Origin: Cudoniella acicularis
Lineage: Eukaryota > Ascomycota > Leotiomycetes > Helotiales > Helotiaceae
DNA length: 51,539 nt
Direction: 5' to 3'
Assembly (NCBI GenBank): GCA_013054445.1
Contig: JAAMPI010000214.1
Coordinates: forward strand, 1 to 51,539
Shown here: one piece after another, positions 32,530 through 44,287 of the stretch
Position numbering within the stretch: position 1 is the stretch's first letter
Layout: the number at the start of each line of letters is the position of its first letter
Translations under genes and position numbers: made by a program
The notes under the pieces: generated by a model
Databases searched by the model: none
What the model saw: only the letters and a program-made list of their open reading frames with translations
Told to the model about the DNA's origin: nothing

Positions 32530-34657
32530 GATGCCAAGAGATTTGACGAATGAGGTGGTCGAGCACGTTGATGTTAATTTGTTGAAGTTCAGTTTGGGAG
32601 ACCTCTCGTTTGGGAAGGCACACATTCGTTCTCGGTTGCTGCACCAGCACCTGCGCAACTCTCAACGCCTGTATGATTGATTAGCTTCGGACCAAAATTT
32701 CCAGAGTGAATTATAAAGTGGGCTAAAGATGAAAACTATGTCGAACATCTTATGGAGATTGACTAATCAAGCTACTCGATTATTCACAGATACAGAGATA
32801 TTTAGAAAGTCAATACCTGTAGTGGTCTTTTTATTTGTATTCTAGGGATAAGTTTTCATATCGCAAGACCCTGGACTGTTTAAAAAAGGCTCACAGTCTA
32901 TGAGTATCTCTCTTGGCATTCGAGCTCTTTTTGCACCCGCGAGGGGGTTAAATTACTGAAGAAGCCAGTTTAGCTGACTTGAGGGATTTGTAACTTCACA
33001 TTTGAGCATGAATGGTATTGACTTGCATTGTACAGGACATCTGTGGAGCTTTGCTGAGAGATAACTATGACATGGTCAGCTTTTGGTTGGGAATTGAAGC
33101 AAAACAGAGCATACTCGATCTGTTTTCTCCTGAGAGCTAGGGAGGAATAGCCAAAATGCTAGTTAGGGTACTCACAGTAGAATTCTGGTTGAATAGCGAC
33201 TCACAAACACTCGAGTAAGTGGCCCGTCTTCACTCTGTGAAACATCCTCTCGTAAATTTTGTACTTTTAGCTGGGTGATCCTGCTCTTGCCATGAACTCA
33301 CAAACAGGTTGGACCAAAAGCAGGAGCCCAGCTCTTAGCAAAAATTGGACCGGCTAAAACCCAGATTTGGATTATCACTGCTTCATAAAGCTTCAACCAA
33401 ACGGTCAGATTTGAGAGATGGATTTGAGGGTAGGATTCCATCACAAGCGGTGTGCACATCTAGCTCAAGAATAAGACGATTTCCCAATGTGAGGCTTCCC
33501 CTCAAAGTTGCTCACATTGGAGAAATCTCAGATATGGCTCTTGCTGTTCCACTACAGCCAGAAAATCATTACAGTGCTTCGTAGTCATTCATGTGAAACA
33601 TAAAATCATGTTTTCGTGGCCACTGGCTTCATTTTTTAATGCTACAGCGAAATCTCTAGCGAAAATAGGAGAGATCAAACCCGTGTTTTCTCCTTGTATT
33701 CCGTTAATATAATTTCCAGATTAGGGAGGTATCTTGACGACTCACTGAAGTAAAGTCTCGTGGAAAGGTCCAGCGAATCTCAACCACCTGAGTGAAGATT
33801 AATTGTGGCAAAAGCTGATCTGAAATTTTACGAACGCTTGATAGTATCCATTTGCAATGATTGTAATTAGTGGAATTGATACTAACTCCCCTGACGTCTG
33901 AAGTTTCTGAAAGGCATACCAGGGGCGTCTTGAGAAAACTCTATCATTACTCAGCAGACCCCACAAAACGTTCAATGTCTCCCGGCGGCCTGGCTTGGTT
34001 GACGGTCTGAGCCTATTTTTTAGGTGCAATTAAGCTTCCATCAGCCTCGCTCTAACACTCTAGAGGACGGAAGCTAATTAACTTAGAAGATCAAGTTCCG
34101 AAGAAGTAAACAGAAAAGTAAATAACACCGACATGTCATTTTTCAGGGAATCCCCGGAGGGCCGAAGAGTTTGTATTTGCCAAGAGGAAGCACCTCTGAT
34201 GTTCTATGAACCATCTCAGATATGTATGAGTCTCCCATCATATCAAACCGTTATTATTAAGATGAACAGAAGAACTCTCAAAGCCCACTCATTGAAGTCA
34301 TTAAAAAACCACCACACGTAGGCACACCTTCTATACCTTCTGTGCGCGATACTTGTACAAAGCGTAATACACACCGCCTCCCTGCGCGCCTGAAGAAAGC
34401 AATGAATTCGCAAAGAAACCAGAATAGAAAACTCCGAGAACACCAAAGCTTTCCATCAATTCATGCTTTCAAATGCGAGAAAGCTCCCATGTTCCAGGAG
34501 TATCCAATAGCTCGAAATGCAGTCTGTCGTAAAAAGGTGCTCAAGTTGAGCGTCATTAACATCCCATTATGCACAATGTACATGTGTGACAACTCCAACG
34601 AACTCCCACCACCAAAGCCTTGATCATGATGTCGCATTCCGCTCGATAAGCCTGGTC
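32530..34657. other. Intergenic, 2.1 kb
   Basis: No gene supported on either strand. The frames here are short, lack motifs and do not link through good splice sites. It probably contains the promoter of the 965-aa gene and the 3' UTR of the coiled-coil gene; a non-coding transcript cannot be excluded. Confidence 0.35.
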
Positions 34658-36145
34658 CTAATCCGCAATTGTCGTGTTCTTCTTTACTGCTAATGCCCAC
34701 TTCAACTCCCCTAGAACCTTCTGTGACTCCCGTATGATCTCATCATTCAGCTGTTCTTGTGCCTTAGCTTTCTCCTTGATGGCAGCCAAAGACTCTTCCT
34801 GTTCACGCTTGTATGCTTCGAAGGCAGCACCTATGCTTTCCTTCTCCTTGATCAGAAATAGGAGTTGTTCCGTCTGCTGGTCGCATAGGTCCTGGAGCAT
34901 ATTCATTCTGCGGTCGTCGCCCCTCCGATCCTCAACCAGAGTCTCGATTTCTTTTCCAAGCTTGCTAACAGTTCTGCTGACTTCGGCCCCTTGTTCCTTC
35001 CAGTGACTCGTCATCGCATTGTTCCTACCCTCCATTAAAGCAGCATATGTTTGCGCCTCCTCGACCTTGCGCTTGCTATCCTCTTCGAGCTTCTCCATGG
35101 CATCTCTCCACATGTGCTCGCCTTCAACAGCAGCATTCGCTCTCCGCTTCTCCCCCTCTACCTGAGACTTCAAATCTTCCACTTGCCGCTCTTTTCGCCG
35201 TAATAGTGTTTTGTTGATAGCAGCTTCGTGTAGTTTTCCTTCGTACTCCGACGTCAAAGCTTCCATCTTCCCCTCGGCCATTTTGACAGCCTGCTTTGAT
35301 TCCTCAGCTCGTAACCGCTCAATATGAAGATCCCGCTTTAGCATGTCGTTCTCGCCCATCAATCTCTCGATCACCCTCCCAGACTTCCCCAGATTAGCTC
35401 TTCCAACGGCTGAACTCCATTGTGATGCCCCTGGTCCGATAACTAGTGATGTTGCATTGCCATTACTGCTCGTCGAGCTATCTTCCGCAATGTGTAGATT
35501 ATTGTTGGAGTATTTCCGAGTCAAGCCGAACTCCGCAGAGATCGTTCGTACCAGGCCGTTTCCTGACATTGTGTTTTGCCATGCAAGAGGAGGACTTGAA
35601 TGTGTAGGTACTGCCGGTAGGGTTTTTGTTGAATGAGGCATTGCGGCAGAATCGTATTTGATAGGCGGATCACTTTTGCTCCGCCGACCACTCGGTTCAC
35701 TCGGGAGAGCCTCAAACTGAACAGGCTCGGAGTTCACCGGTCTTATGGTCGTATGGGGATTTTTTGAAGAGTTGATTTGATCGTAAGAGGGTGGTGATGA
35801 GATCTTCAAAGCGTTCATGGCGTGGTGAGATAATGGAGAAAGGGTTCGAATGGGCGCATCAATTGGATTCTCAATCCCCTGAACTCCTATCGCAGATAGC
35901 TCGGTTTTGAGCTCTACCAAGAAGCCGTTAGCAAAGACTTCGTTGGATTTTGAACTGGAAAAGCCTGATTGTTTGTGTTTCCAGAACATGACCGCTTTGT
36001 GCGAAGTTGTTTCATGAAGATGGGGAGTATTCGGAACAGTACAATGACGACTAACCAAAGACAACCTACCAGTCGTATCTGTATGTATGTGAAGATCTCG
36101 CTGGTGAGGTTCTTCCGGCACAAGATGTGTTCCCCAAGCGCTCAT
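34658..36145 (-). CDS. SHE3-like (SWI5-dependent HO expression protein 3 family) coiled-coil protein
   Basis: Intronless, 495 residues from ATG 36145; the Met at 35989 (MFWKHKQSG) is a plausible alternative start. The N-terminal half (1-245) is low-complexity and Ser/Pro-rich. From about residue 250 the rest is one long heptad-patterned coiled coil, opening with SGRVIERLMGENDMLKRD and EESKQAVKMAEGKMEAL, the block that marks the fungal SHE3 family. In yeast She3 links She2-bound ASH1 mRNA to the myosin Myo4; in filamentous fungi the function is not established. No regulatory feature seen. Confidence 0.7.
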   Translation of the reverse strand: MSAWGTHLVPEEPHQRDLHIHTDTTGRLSLVSRHCTVPNTPHLHETTSHKAVMFWKHKQSGFSSSKSNEVFANGFLVELKTELSAIGVQGIENPIDAPIRTLSPLSHHAMNALKISSPPSYDQINSSKNPHTTIRPVNSEPVQFEALPSEPSGRRSKSDPPIKYDSAAMPHSTKTLPAVPTHSSPPLAWQNTMSGNGLVRTISAEFGLTRKYSNNNLHIAEDSSTSSNGNATSLVIGPGASQWSSAVGRANLGKSGRVIERLMGENDMLKRDLHIERLRAEESKQAVKMAEGKMEALTSEYEGKLHEAAINKTLLRRKERQVEDLKSQVEGEKRRANAAVEGEHMWRDAMEKLEEDSKRKVEEAQTYAALMEGRNNAMTSHWKEQGAEVSRTVSKLGKEIETLVEDRRGDDRRMNMLQDLCDQQTEQLLFLIKEKESIGAAFEAYKREQEESLAAIKEKAKAQEQLNDEIIRESQKVLGELKWALAVKKNTTIAD

Positions 36146-37660
36146 CGCTCATTTCTGCGCCTTGCCCTTGAGTCACCTCCAGTCCAATATCAATATTTGT
36201 TCGATAGCGGTGTATGCTAGGGTTGCTCCGGCCTCGTCGTCGCTAATCATAAGCAAATCGTAGGTAGAAATGCCTGGCGTAAAAGCAAAATAATAGCGAT
36301 CAGCTTTGGAAAGAGTTGTTCGGAGTGGTAAAGATTAATGCTTGCATTGACGATGGATGTCTCGGATACCGTATGTGTGATGCTCTGAGGCTGGCTGGCC
36401 GGGGGACGGCAGAGAATTTGGTGGATTTCCCTGGGGCCACTCAGCCAGTCCCTGCTTCACCAGACCCCCTGCATAAACGCAAATCTCTACTAAAGCTGTC
36501 TTGTGGCGTCATGACTTTTCTTGAAACATTGAAACCTCACTGTACCTCACTGCACCTCGAGAAATCCAGGGGTCGATTTTAGAAGGCCTGCAGAAAGGTG
36601 CAAGCAGGGACCCAGAATAACTTTTAGGGGGCCCATCAGATCGACAGCCGACACCCAATGTCTTGGACAGCGTTTCTTTTCTGCGGCTGTCCGGACCCTG
36701 GCTTTGAACCCACAATACCACCGTCTTGCTTCTCATTAGAACCCTATTACTTTTGCTCAATACTCGAGGGGGGGTATTTTTTTAAGTCCTTGTTACCAGT
36801 CCAGTTCAAATTAACAATATGCCACAGTAGCAAAATTACTTAGTTTCGCTCACTGAAAATTAACAGGTCAGTTATTGAGTTGCAGGGAAAAGCCCAGTAG
36901 ATGGACTACCTAATGTGTGTTCTTTACCTTCTTTCAGACAATATGTTTGAAATTGGCGATCGCCTTTTCCTGGTACTCAGAAAAACCCGGCAGGCCAATT
37001 CCAGTTGCAAATGTATTTTAAGATTATTACCCAAAATCGCCGACCGAGTATTTAGATTTAGATTTCACTTCAAAATTTCATTTTAGGACTGCAATGGGGT
37101 TTGGCTTGATAATGCGGAGATATCTTAACCCCTTTTCATGAAAGGGATCTCGTAATTTCACAAGGCCTCACTCAAAGATTTTCGGCATTGTATCTTTATC
37201 ACCAATTCAGCAATGCATACGCAGCACTTTCAGTTCCTCAGGTAGGGTCGTAGCGCACCAGGACTTGTAGGGCTGTCTACATAAGCCTCATTGCGGCAGA
37301 CTATTCACAGATCGTGGCTGGGGCACTGATCTCGGGAAATCTTGATATGATTCAGTGACCGATAGAGGCACTGTCTTTTTATGGGGGGCAGAGCCTGTGC
37401 CCCTTTTGGCTGTTGTTTACAAAACGGTGCGTTTCAAATCGGCAGTCGTTCCATCTGCATCAGCATGGATGCCTCGGCCCCCGCGTCTGTGTCTGCGTCT
37501 GTAATATCAGGCACGATGCATCTTCCAATCATTTTGGTACACAGTTCCGTCCCCAGACCCAGCCAATGGTTCCCAATCGATCCTCTCGATTCGTATTGTA
37601 CCATACTCTTAAACGCCGCCCAAGATGCCATGCATGCAAAGTAAAAAGTATACTGTACAG
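36146..37660. other. Intergenic, 1.5 kb
   Basis: Promoter of the SHE3-like gene and downstream region of the symplekin gene. No supported gene, repeat or tRNA. Confidence 0.4.
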
Positions 37661-40226
37661 CTAAGCAGCAATAGGAGTAACACCATTAGTTTTCTTCTCG
37701 TTGTCATTATCCTTAAGCCTGTCCGCAAATCCAGGACGCCATTTCGTGAGATACTTCGCCGCTATTGGCTTTGCGTCCTCGTCTAGAGCTTGTCAGAATC
37801 AGTAATACTAAATTGGAAGGGAGTTCTTACATGTATTCCAAATGTCCTCAACTGCGTCGAGAGCAATTTCTCTTACTGGTGGTCTCATTATAACTAAGTA
37901 TAAAAGACTTGTAAGAGCAAGATTGACCATAGCTGGGTCCCTGCAAAGGCTCTTGACTCTGGCTAGGACATCCAGACTAAGTCCTGGGATTTCACTAAGA
38001 AATCTTGTCAACACCTTATCTCGAGCGTCCAGGTATGGTAGTATTCCGTCTAGAACTTTGAGAACCCACTTCTCGTAGTGGAAGACAGATTCTGCGCCAA
38101 GTGTCATTTGCACCTTGTCATTGTACCATTCTTCGCAAAGCCAGGCAACAGCAATGTCAATACGCTTTCGAAAGTCCTCTAGAATGTAAAGGTATAGTGA
38201 TTCGCGAATCGTGTTGCTGAGAGATAATGTTGCAGGATCCTTAGATTCCACTTGAACAACATCCGAGCCCTCTTCAAGGCCAGCCGTGGCTCGTGTGGCT
38301 AGTCTTGTGATTATGGTTATCCATGCGTCTCGATCGTACGCACTTGCAGCAAGCCTGTTGACACCAGCCTTCGGCTTCTTCCCTGGCTCTTCCAATGTTT
38401 GCATTACACCGAAAACTCGAGATACAGTTCCTTGTCCTATCTGTGTTACTTGCTCTGTGGTAAGAGGGGGAGGTGGTGGAAGAGTAAAGTGTCCCAAGGC
38501 CATATTTGGAGCCTTTGCTTTGGGCTCTTCAGGAGGAGCATTGTCGAGCTTGTTGAGGATTTGCTCAGTATCTTCTGCATTGTAAAAATCCGGCTCGTAA
38601 TCGTCATCGTCTTCATCAATTCCTAAAGGCGCCGTTGCAGGATTTAATAATTCTGGCTGCGCAGTCTTCAATGAATTATACCTTTGTCGAACCCCCTAAT
38701 TCACATTAGCCCAAAGTTGCATGAGGGTTTTGAATGACATACTTCGACAGCTTGATTGAGAACTCCGGCATCTAATTTCTGTAGAATGGTGATCCCTATC
38801 TTGACAACCAATTCTTCCGACAACTGCGCGACGTCGAATGCCTTCAAACCTTCATCCGTGGTGACAGTAAATAACTCTGCAATGGTATGCGGTCCTAGTG
38901 TCAAAGGAGGCACATAGAATTTCGGTATTGCAATTGGCATTTGAGCACCCAGTTTCTGTCGTTTGGCAGCGTCCAATCCATCTATAGGTTCAGGTGGACC
39001 TCGTTTCCGGCTAGCTTCATCAAATATTTCATTCCTTGATCGCATCATTCGCTCAACGTATTGCTGTATTCGTCCTGCTAGGGGGTTTTGGGGATCACTG
39101 GATCTATCAGCATTCTGCGGGTACCGATAATTACATGGTGCTCATACCGCTTGTTGACGTGCATAAGCAACAACCTTGTGGTCTTTTCCATGGATTTTAC
39201 CATCACACGAAGTTTGGGGGTCATGGGGGAATTGGCTTGTTTTAGCGGATTGAAGTTCAAAATGACATTCAAGATCCTGTTGGCAACATGGGGCCGGGCT
39301 CTGATTAGAATGGAGAGGGAGTTCAAAGTAGCATCAACCAAGACAGCATCGCTGTGTTTGTTAGTCGGCGAACTAAGAGACAAAGAGAATTTACGCACCT
39401 GATACTTTCTTGGAATATTCCAAGCATTCTGTCTAACAAGCCAGAAGATTCTGCTTCCAGGTTTCGAGGTAGTAAGAGAGGGTGGTTTTGAGGAATCATT
39501 GTGAGAGAAACTTCAAGAGGATCACCGCGCTACAGATACCAGAATTAGTCACATACCAGAGCCTAATAGAAGACATTCGTACCCGTGGATCTGCGTCTGG
39601 ACCAACTGTCTGGACCAAAACCACTCTTTGGGCGAATTTGATGCAGCATATTCGCACACCAGACACAGCAGAGTCCCAGATTCGTAGAATCCTTGTTTTA
39701 ATGGCAAGCATGCGCTCCCAGGTTGGCCCATCATATGAATTATTGATTCTATTTAGGCCAGCATGTTAGAATCCATTTTCAAGTAACCATCATTTCAAGA
39801 CTGCCTATTACTGAAGGCCATTATCAACTGCTAGCGATAGGCCGGGGTAGTTTGCGTGTTAATAGGAAAAAACAGCGGGCCAACATACATCCATCTAACC
39901 ACCAGCGGGTATATACTGGCAGCAGTTTGCACAATGCTCTTGATAACAGCATTATCCTCCTGTGGATTCTCAATCATGGCTTTTATGGTCTCCAACACTA
40001 TTAGACTCAATGTCTCTTTTTGTTGTGCTGGTACCGTAGGACTCGAAAAGGTCTCCGCAAGAAAGTCGGCTCCCCATCTCCGCAATTCTACCCTCGCGGA
40101 TGGACCTATGATGGGTAGGATTCCCTGAACAATTTGTGGATAATGATTGGCATCCTTCAAAACAAGTTTCCGCGCATCGTCAAGCTGCTTAATTTGTTGT
40201 TCGACCGAGAATGCGGCGCCTGCCAT
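37661..40226 (-). CDS. pta1: Symplekin/Pta1, mRNA 3'-end processing scaffold
   Basis: Seven exons: 40226-39889, 39748-39583, 39529-39399, 39351-39148, 39103-38743, 38695-37831, 37782-37661; 729 codons, in phase. The N-terminal HEAT-repeat region (SVEQQIKQLDDARKLVLKD, RRWGADFLAETF, PTWERMLAIKTRILRIWDS, FNPLKQANSP) matches the symplekin/PTA1 N-terminal domain, the part that binds Ssu72. An acidic linker (DEDDDDYEPDF) and a Pro-rich patch precede a helical C-terminal region ending in TYEDAKPIAAKYLTKWRPGF. Pta1 is a nuclear scaffold of the cleavage and polyadenylation factor. The last acceptor was set at CTCTAG; CAAG 6 bp upstream is also in frame. It shares a 374-bp divergent promoter with COA3. 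Confidence 0.88.
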
Positions 40227-40600
40227 GGTGGAAGCTTCAACAAATGCGACAGAGCTCTACGAGGTAACTAGGAATCGCTGAAACTGCATACAAGGGACAG
40301 TTGATAATTAGGCTGGACACCGAGAGGTCGGAGTTGAAGGCCGAAAAAGACAGTTCATTCTGCGAATCGTTGTCGGCGAAGGTTGAGTTGCGTTGAAAGC
40401 GACTCTGCTTGATCAATGCTTCATGGAAGACGCGCATCGCGAACCTGAGTTGAAGCTGCAATCGGGAATTTTAGCGTGGCGGGCTCCTTGAAGCCTGAGG
40501 CATCAATGCAGCACCGCCAAAAATGGAAGCCGTTCTCGTACGTTGGAGCAACTCCGAGTAAGTAAGGTCTTCCTTCCATTCAAACCAAACAGCAGAAAAG
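40227..40600. promoter_or_regulatory. Divergent promoter, pta1 / COA3
   Basis: 374 bp between two start codons facing away from each other. No TATA-like box or repeat stands out. Confidence 0.5.
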
Positions 40601-40945
40601 ATGGCAGTGTAAGTCTCAATTATTCTGTATATGTGCCTAGAGCTAATTGCATATAGTATACCGCGATCCTCGTATTATGACAAGCATTACAAGCAATCTG
40701 CGGCCCTCATTCGAGCCCGAAGGCCATATCTTGTCAAGAATTCTCTCACCGGGCTGGGAATTTTTGCTTTCTGCATGGGAGTTTGTGAGTAGATCGAGTG
40801 GCCCAGGGACAAACGAAGCTCACAGTTTGAACCAGACACATTCACAATCAGAGCTGTTTCTCAAGATGAATTCGAAGATGTTCAAGTCCCTGAGGCACCC
40901 CGAGCCGGCGCAAGTACGATTACGAGTGGACCTGCTGTGAAATAA
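40601..40945 (+). CDS. COA3: Cytochrome c oxidase assembly factor 3 (COA3)
   Basis: Three exons: 40601-40608 (only 8 bp), 40657-40784, 40836-40945; 81 residues, closing in phase with introns of 48 and 51 bp. The sequence has SYYDKHYKQS, ALIRARRPYLVKN, one TM helix (LTGLGIFAFCMGVYTFTI) and an acidic tail (QDEFEDVQVPEAP), the pattern of fungal COA3. COA3 sits in the mitochondrial inner membrane and, with Cox14, stabilises newly made Cox1 and feeds back on COX1 translation. The gene is too short and too interrupted to appear as one frame. Confidence 0.88.
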
Positions 40946-41549
40946 AAGCTCTTATTGGGAATTGAAAACGAATTGCATAAAATTTCTGCGAGGCGCCGGT
41001 AGAGTGTACCATTGAAGTGGCATCTTGTAGGAGATTAAATGATGGAAGGCGTTTCGGTCGGGTTCCTACTCCTTTGATCCTGGAATTGAGGCTACGAAAT
41101 ATAAAGATATGATCTGTTTGGAAGTATCAGTAGATTTATCTTCAGGCCATGTGTCAATGCTGCTTTTGCTCGAGTCCGAGCATGGAAATTCTGCCACTTA
41201 ATCGTTTTACTCTAGTGTAATTTAAGTGTATTAATGGTGGTGATACGTAGAGGTAAACCGACTATTGATAGAAATCAAAGGCTAGCAACAATTATAAAAA
41301 GCATCAAATTTAGCAGACACATCAACCACGGGAACACAAGTAAATATAAGGCATCCTTGCACCGAGAATTCATTTGTGACTCTACATTATAAGTACAGCT
41401 TTACAGTTGAAGATCATCGCCGCTGTTAATCATGAGTTGTGTCTGTCTATGCTGTCGCCTAATATGACCATCCTTCATACTCCAACCGTGTATGCTTTGC
41501 TAAATAACGCCTTCGCCTTATGTCCATCATTATAATCGTATAAACCAGG
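40946..41549. other. Convergent intergenic, 0.6 kb
   Basis: AT-rich 3' UTR and terminator space between COA3 and the DEP1-like gene. Nothing else seen. Confidence 0.4.
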
Positions 41550-43823
41550 TCAAAATCGACCCATGATCGCTGCCATTTGTTCACGTCGGATCTCGTGAGG
41601 GAAGTCACGCGGGATCTCCGAAATTCCGGGCGGTGAGTGTTGGATTCCATTACTTTTAGGTACGTCCTGTGCATGGTCAGGTATGGGTGGACGACTCATC
41701 TGAGGGGATAATGATGTTTGCCGGCTGCCCAATGGTGATGGTGCTATTGTGTGAGAATGAGTGGAGGACCCAAAAGGGTTATGAGGTGATATTTGACCGC
41801 CAGACATAGTGAGACTCTTCGAGTGTTGTAATAATGATGGAGATGAATTTGAAAATGTTCCAGAAATTGGCACGCCTGTGCCGTGTTGATGTGAATGCCG
41901 TCGCTGAGCTTGCACCGAAAAGGGGCTTGTGGTACGTGGGGTCTGCTGAGCCGATGCCTGCCGCTGCAACAGATTCGAAGGATGCTGAGGATTTGCCCAA
42001 GGTGTTTGCTCAATGAATTGTTCTTCTGCTGGCTTAAAGCGTGAAGTAGAGCCCGCTGAGCGCAGAGCAGCTAATTCCTGAAGTGGCAAGCCTGTTTGTA
42101 GGACTTGTGCTTGTTTCTTTCGCTGCTACCATGTTAGATTCTACCATTGGTTTCAGGGATTATTTTACATACACCCATCTTTTCCAAGTCCTCTTCAAGT
42201 TCTGCGCTTGTAGCTGAAGCCATGGGCGGCGCAGCAGGAAATCCTATATATTTCGCGACGCCGGAAAGAATAGATACTTCATTGCTGTACGCAACCTGGT
42301 TCATGACTTGCTGTGACCTGCGCGTCGGGAATTTCAAAGTATAATCTGGTACACTACCTGCGTAACTTCTTCTATCATGTTGTATCTCGTACCACTGTTT
42401 CCCAAGTTGTTCAAGCTTCTTTTCCCGAATGTCTCGAACCTCTTGTTGATACTGTGAGAGAATTTGACTTCTTCTGGCGACCGCATAGTTCTTGAGAGCC
42501 TGAAGCTCGTACTCTCGATAATTATCCGCGATTCGTATTCTGTCGTCCCTGCGCCCATCAAGGCAACGCATCATCGCTAGGTATTCGGGGTGTGTAGGTT
42601 TTTCTTGTCGAAGCATGGCCTCTTCCTTATTCAATTGCTCCAGCCGTTCCTCGTACAGCCTACCAACCAATTAGTAAGAGTTTAAGATCCCAGATTGAAG
42701 ATACTTGCCTTTCCCTGAAAGTAGAGAACTGCCGTTCTATCGATCCCAATTGATCTAACGCGATTCTTTTCTTCTCGACTGTGTTTTGATCAGTCACTGC
42801 AAATGCTCGGGTATAACTCAACTCACGTTCTTCTTCATTTTTCTGGGCAACCTCCGCTTCATCATCACCCTCATTGTCTGCGTTTTCTTCTTCGGCATTT
42901 CGTCCTTCATCGTCTCCATTGACTACCGCTTCTCCATCCGGGAGATTTTCCGGGTCTTCACCATGATTTATGACCCCATTCTCAACGACTTTCTTCTTTT
43001 TTCGTCCTCTCCTCTTGGGCGATACGGGTATTTCGACAGCCCCTGGTGCATCATCCTCGGCAATCAACGTGTCTTCGGCATCTTCTGCTACTTCGTCTTC
43101 TCGGGGTACCCCGCCTTCGTCCCCAGATATATTTCCGCTGATAGGATTTGACATATCTACATCGTCCTCATGCTGATTATCCTCTTCAATGGCATATTCG
43201 TCGCCCGGGGTCATGACGGAACCAGTGCGCTTGCGCAAGGGCTCTTCAAGATCTTCATCGACCGCACCGCCTGCCATTATTGAACGTTTCCGTTTTCTAG
43301 TGTCGCTTTCGATAGCAGATAATAAATTCTTGTTCTCGACGGAGGAATCTTCTAGAGAAGTTGGTGCGGTTGGGTGGTCGGCTTCTGCTTCGTCGTGCGC
43401 AAAGCTTTTGGGGGATTCAGGAGATTCGTTGACAGACACATCGGCGTCAGACAATGGGTCTTCGTCTTCGTCCTCGTCGTGATTATCCACTGTAATTTGA
43501 TTGTGAAGCTTGCTGGGAGTACGTTCGTAGCTTTGGTTGTCGTTGTGTGAGCTCAGGACAACATCTTTATGCGGCCGAAATTTGTTAGGGGACTCTTCAA
43601 GCCTTTCAGTCTCCGCTTCAGAGTCATTATCGTCGTCGGAGATGTTGCTGAGATCGTCTGAGCCATCGGCATCCTCATCTGGTTCGGCGTCCTTATCCTC
43701 AATCTCGCTCAAGCTGCTTGACCCATCTCCATCCACCTCAATGTCGCTCAACTCGTCCAGCTCAGCACCTTCACGGGCGGCTTGCAATAAAGCATCGGCT
43801 CCTTGATCCATTGTGACACTCAT
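41550..43823 (-). CDS. dep1: Sds3-like transcriptional regulator DEP1 (Rpd3L histone deacetylase complex)
   Basis: Four exons: 43823-42827, 42778-42709, 42659-42173, 42125-41550; 709 residues. The N-terminal 330 residues are strongly acidic (DELSDIEVDGDGSSSLSEIEDKD) with NLS-like RKRKRS and KRRGRKKKK. The Sds3-like domain (about 333-520) includes KKRIALDQLGSIERQF, LYEERLEQLNKEEAML, YREYELQALKNYAVARRSQI, partly coiled coil. The C-terminus is Ser/Pro/Gln-rich. DEP1 joins Sds3 in the Rpd3L repressor complex in the nucleus. Intron 1 (42826-42779) could be read through in frame, but splicing restores the family pattern. Intron 2 (42708-42660) is of the rare GC-AG type, with donor GCAAGT. Confidence 0.85.
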
Positions 43824-44287
43824 GATGCGCTGAATGATATTCCGACCCAGTCTTGCCTCGCCCCTCGACGTTGTTCACATAACCTCGTGTAGGTTTGCTT
43901 GCTCGAAGGTGTGTGGGGGATCGCTTTGCGCGCTGACCAGCGTGAGTGGGAAAAGTCGCGGCTGTTGGGAGAGTTATCGTTATTCGGAACAGTTTGGGGC
44001 ATGTATAAGCTGGCAATAGAAACCAGTAGTCTTGTGCTTGTTTGGATTTTGGAAGGGGGTTATGCCTAAATCATAAGAAGCTTAGATCTCTGAACTGTTC
44101 CCCTTCCAAGTTCGATATCCAGGGCACGGGATCTGCTTGCGTGGAGAGATGGGGCTAATCCTTATTAGGCGGGCGGTGTATTGTTCCGATCGGCAATATG
44201 GAATTTTTCGATAGGCCGTTATTATCTCGAACTCGTCCACCTCACAACAAGGCAAAGCGATCAAAATAGCGCCAAATTGTCAGCAAA
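43824..44287. promoter_or_regulatory. Divergent promoter, dep1 / nop12
   Basis: 464 bp between opposing start codons. No further gene or repeat supported. Confidence 0.5.

Noticed and set aside
37381..37664. Overlapping plus-strand frames near 37.4-37.7 kb
   Set aside because: Short, overlapping in two frames, without motifs; they run into the 3' end of the symplekin gene.
43771..44016. Minus-strand frames upstream of dep1
   Set aside because: They lie in the divergent promoter and run into dep1 out of frame, with no recognisable sequence.
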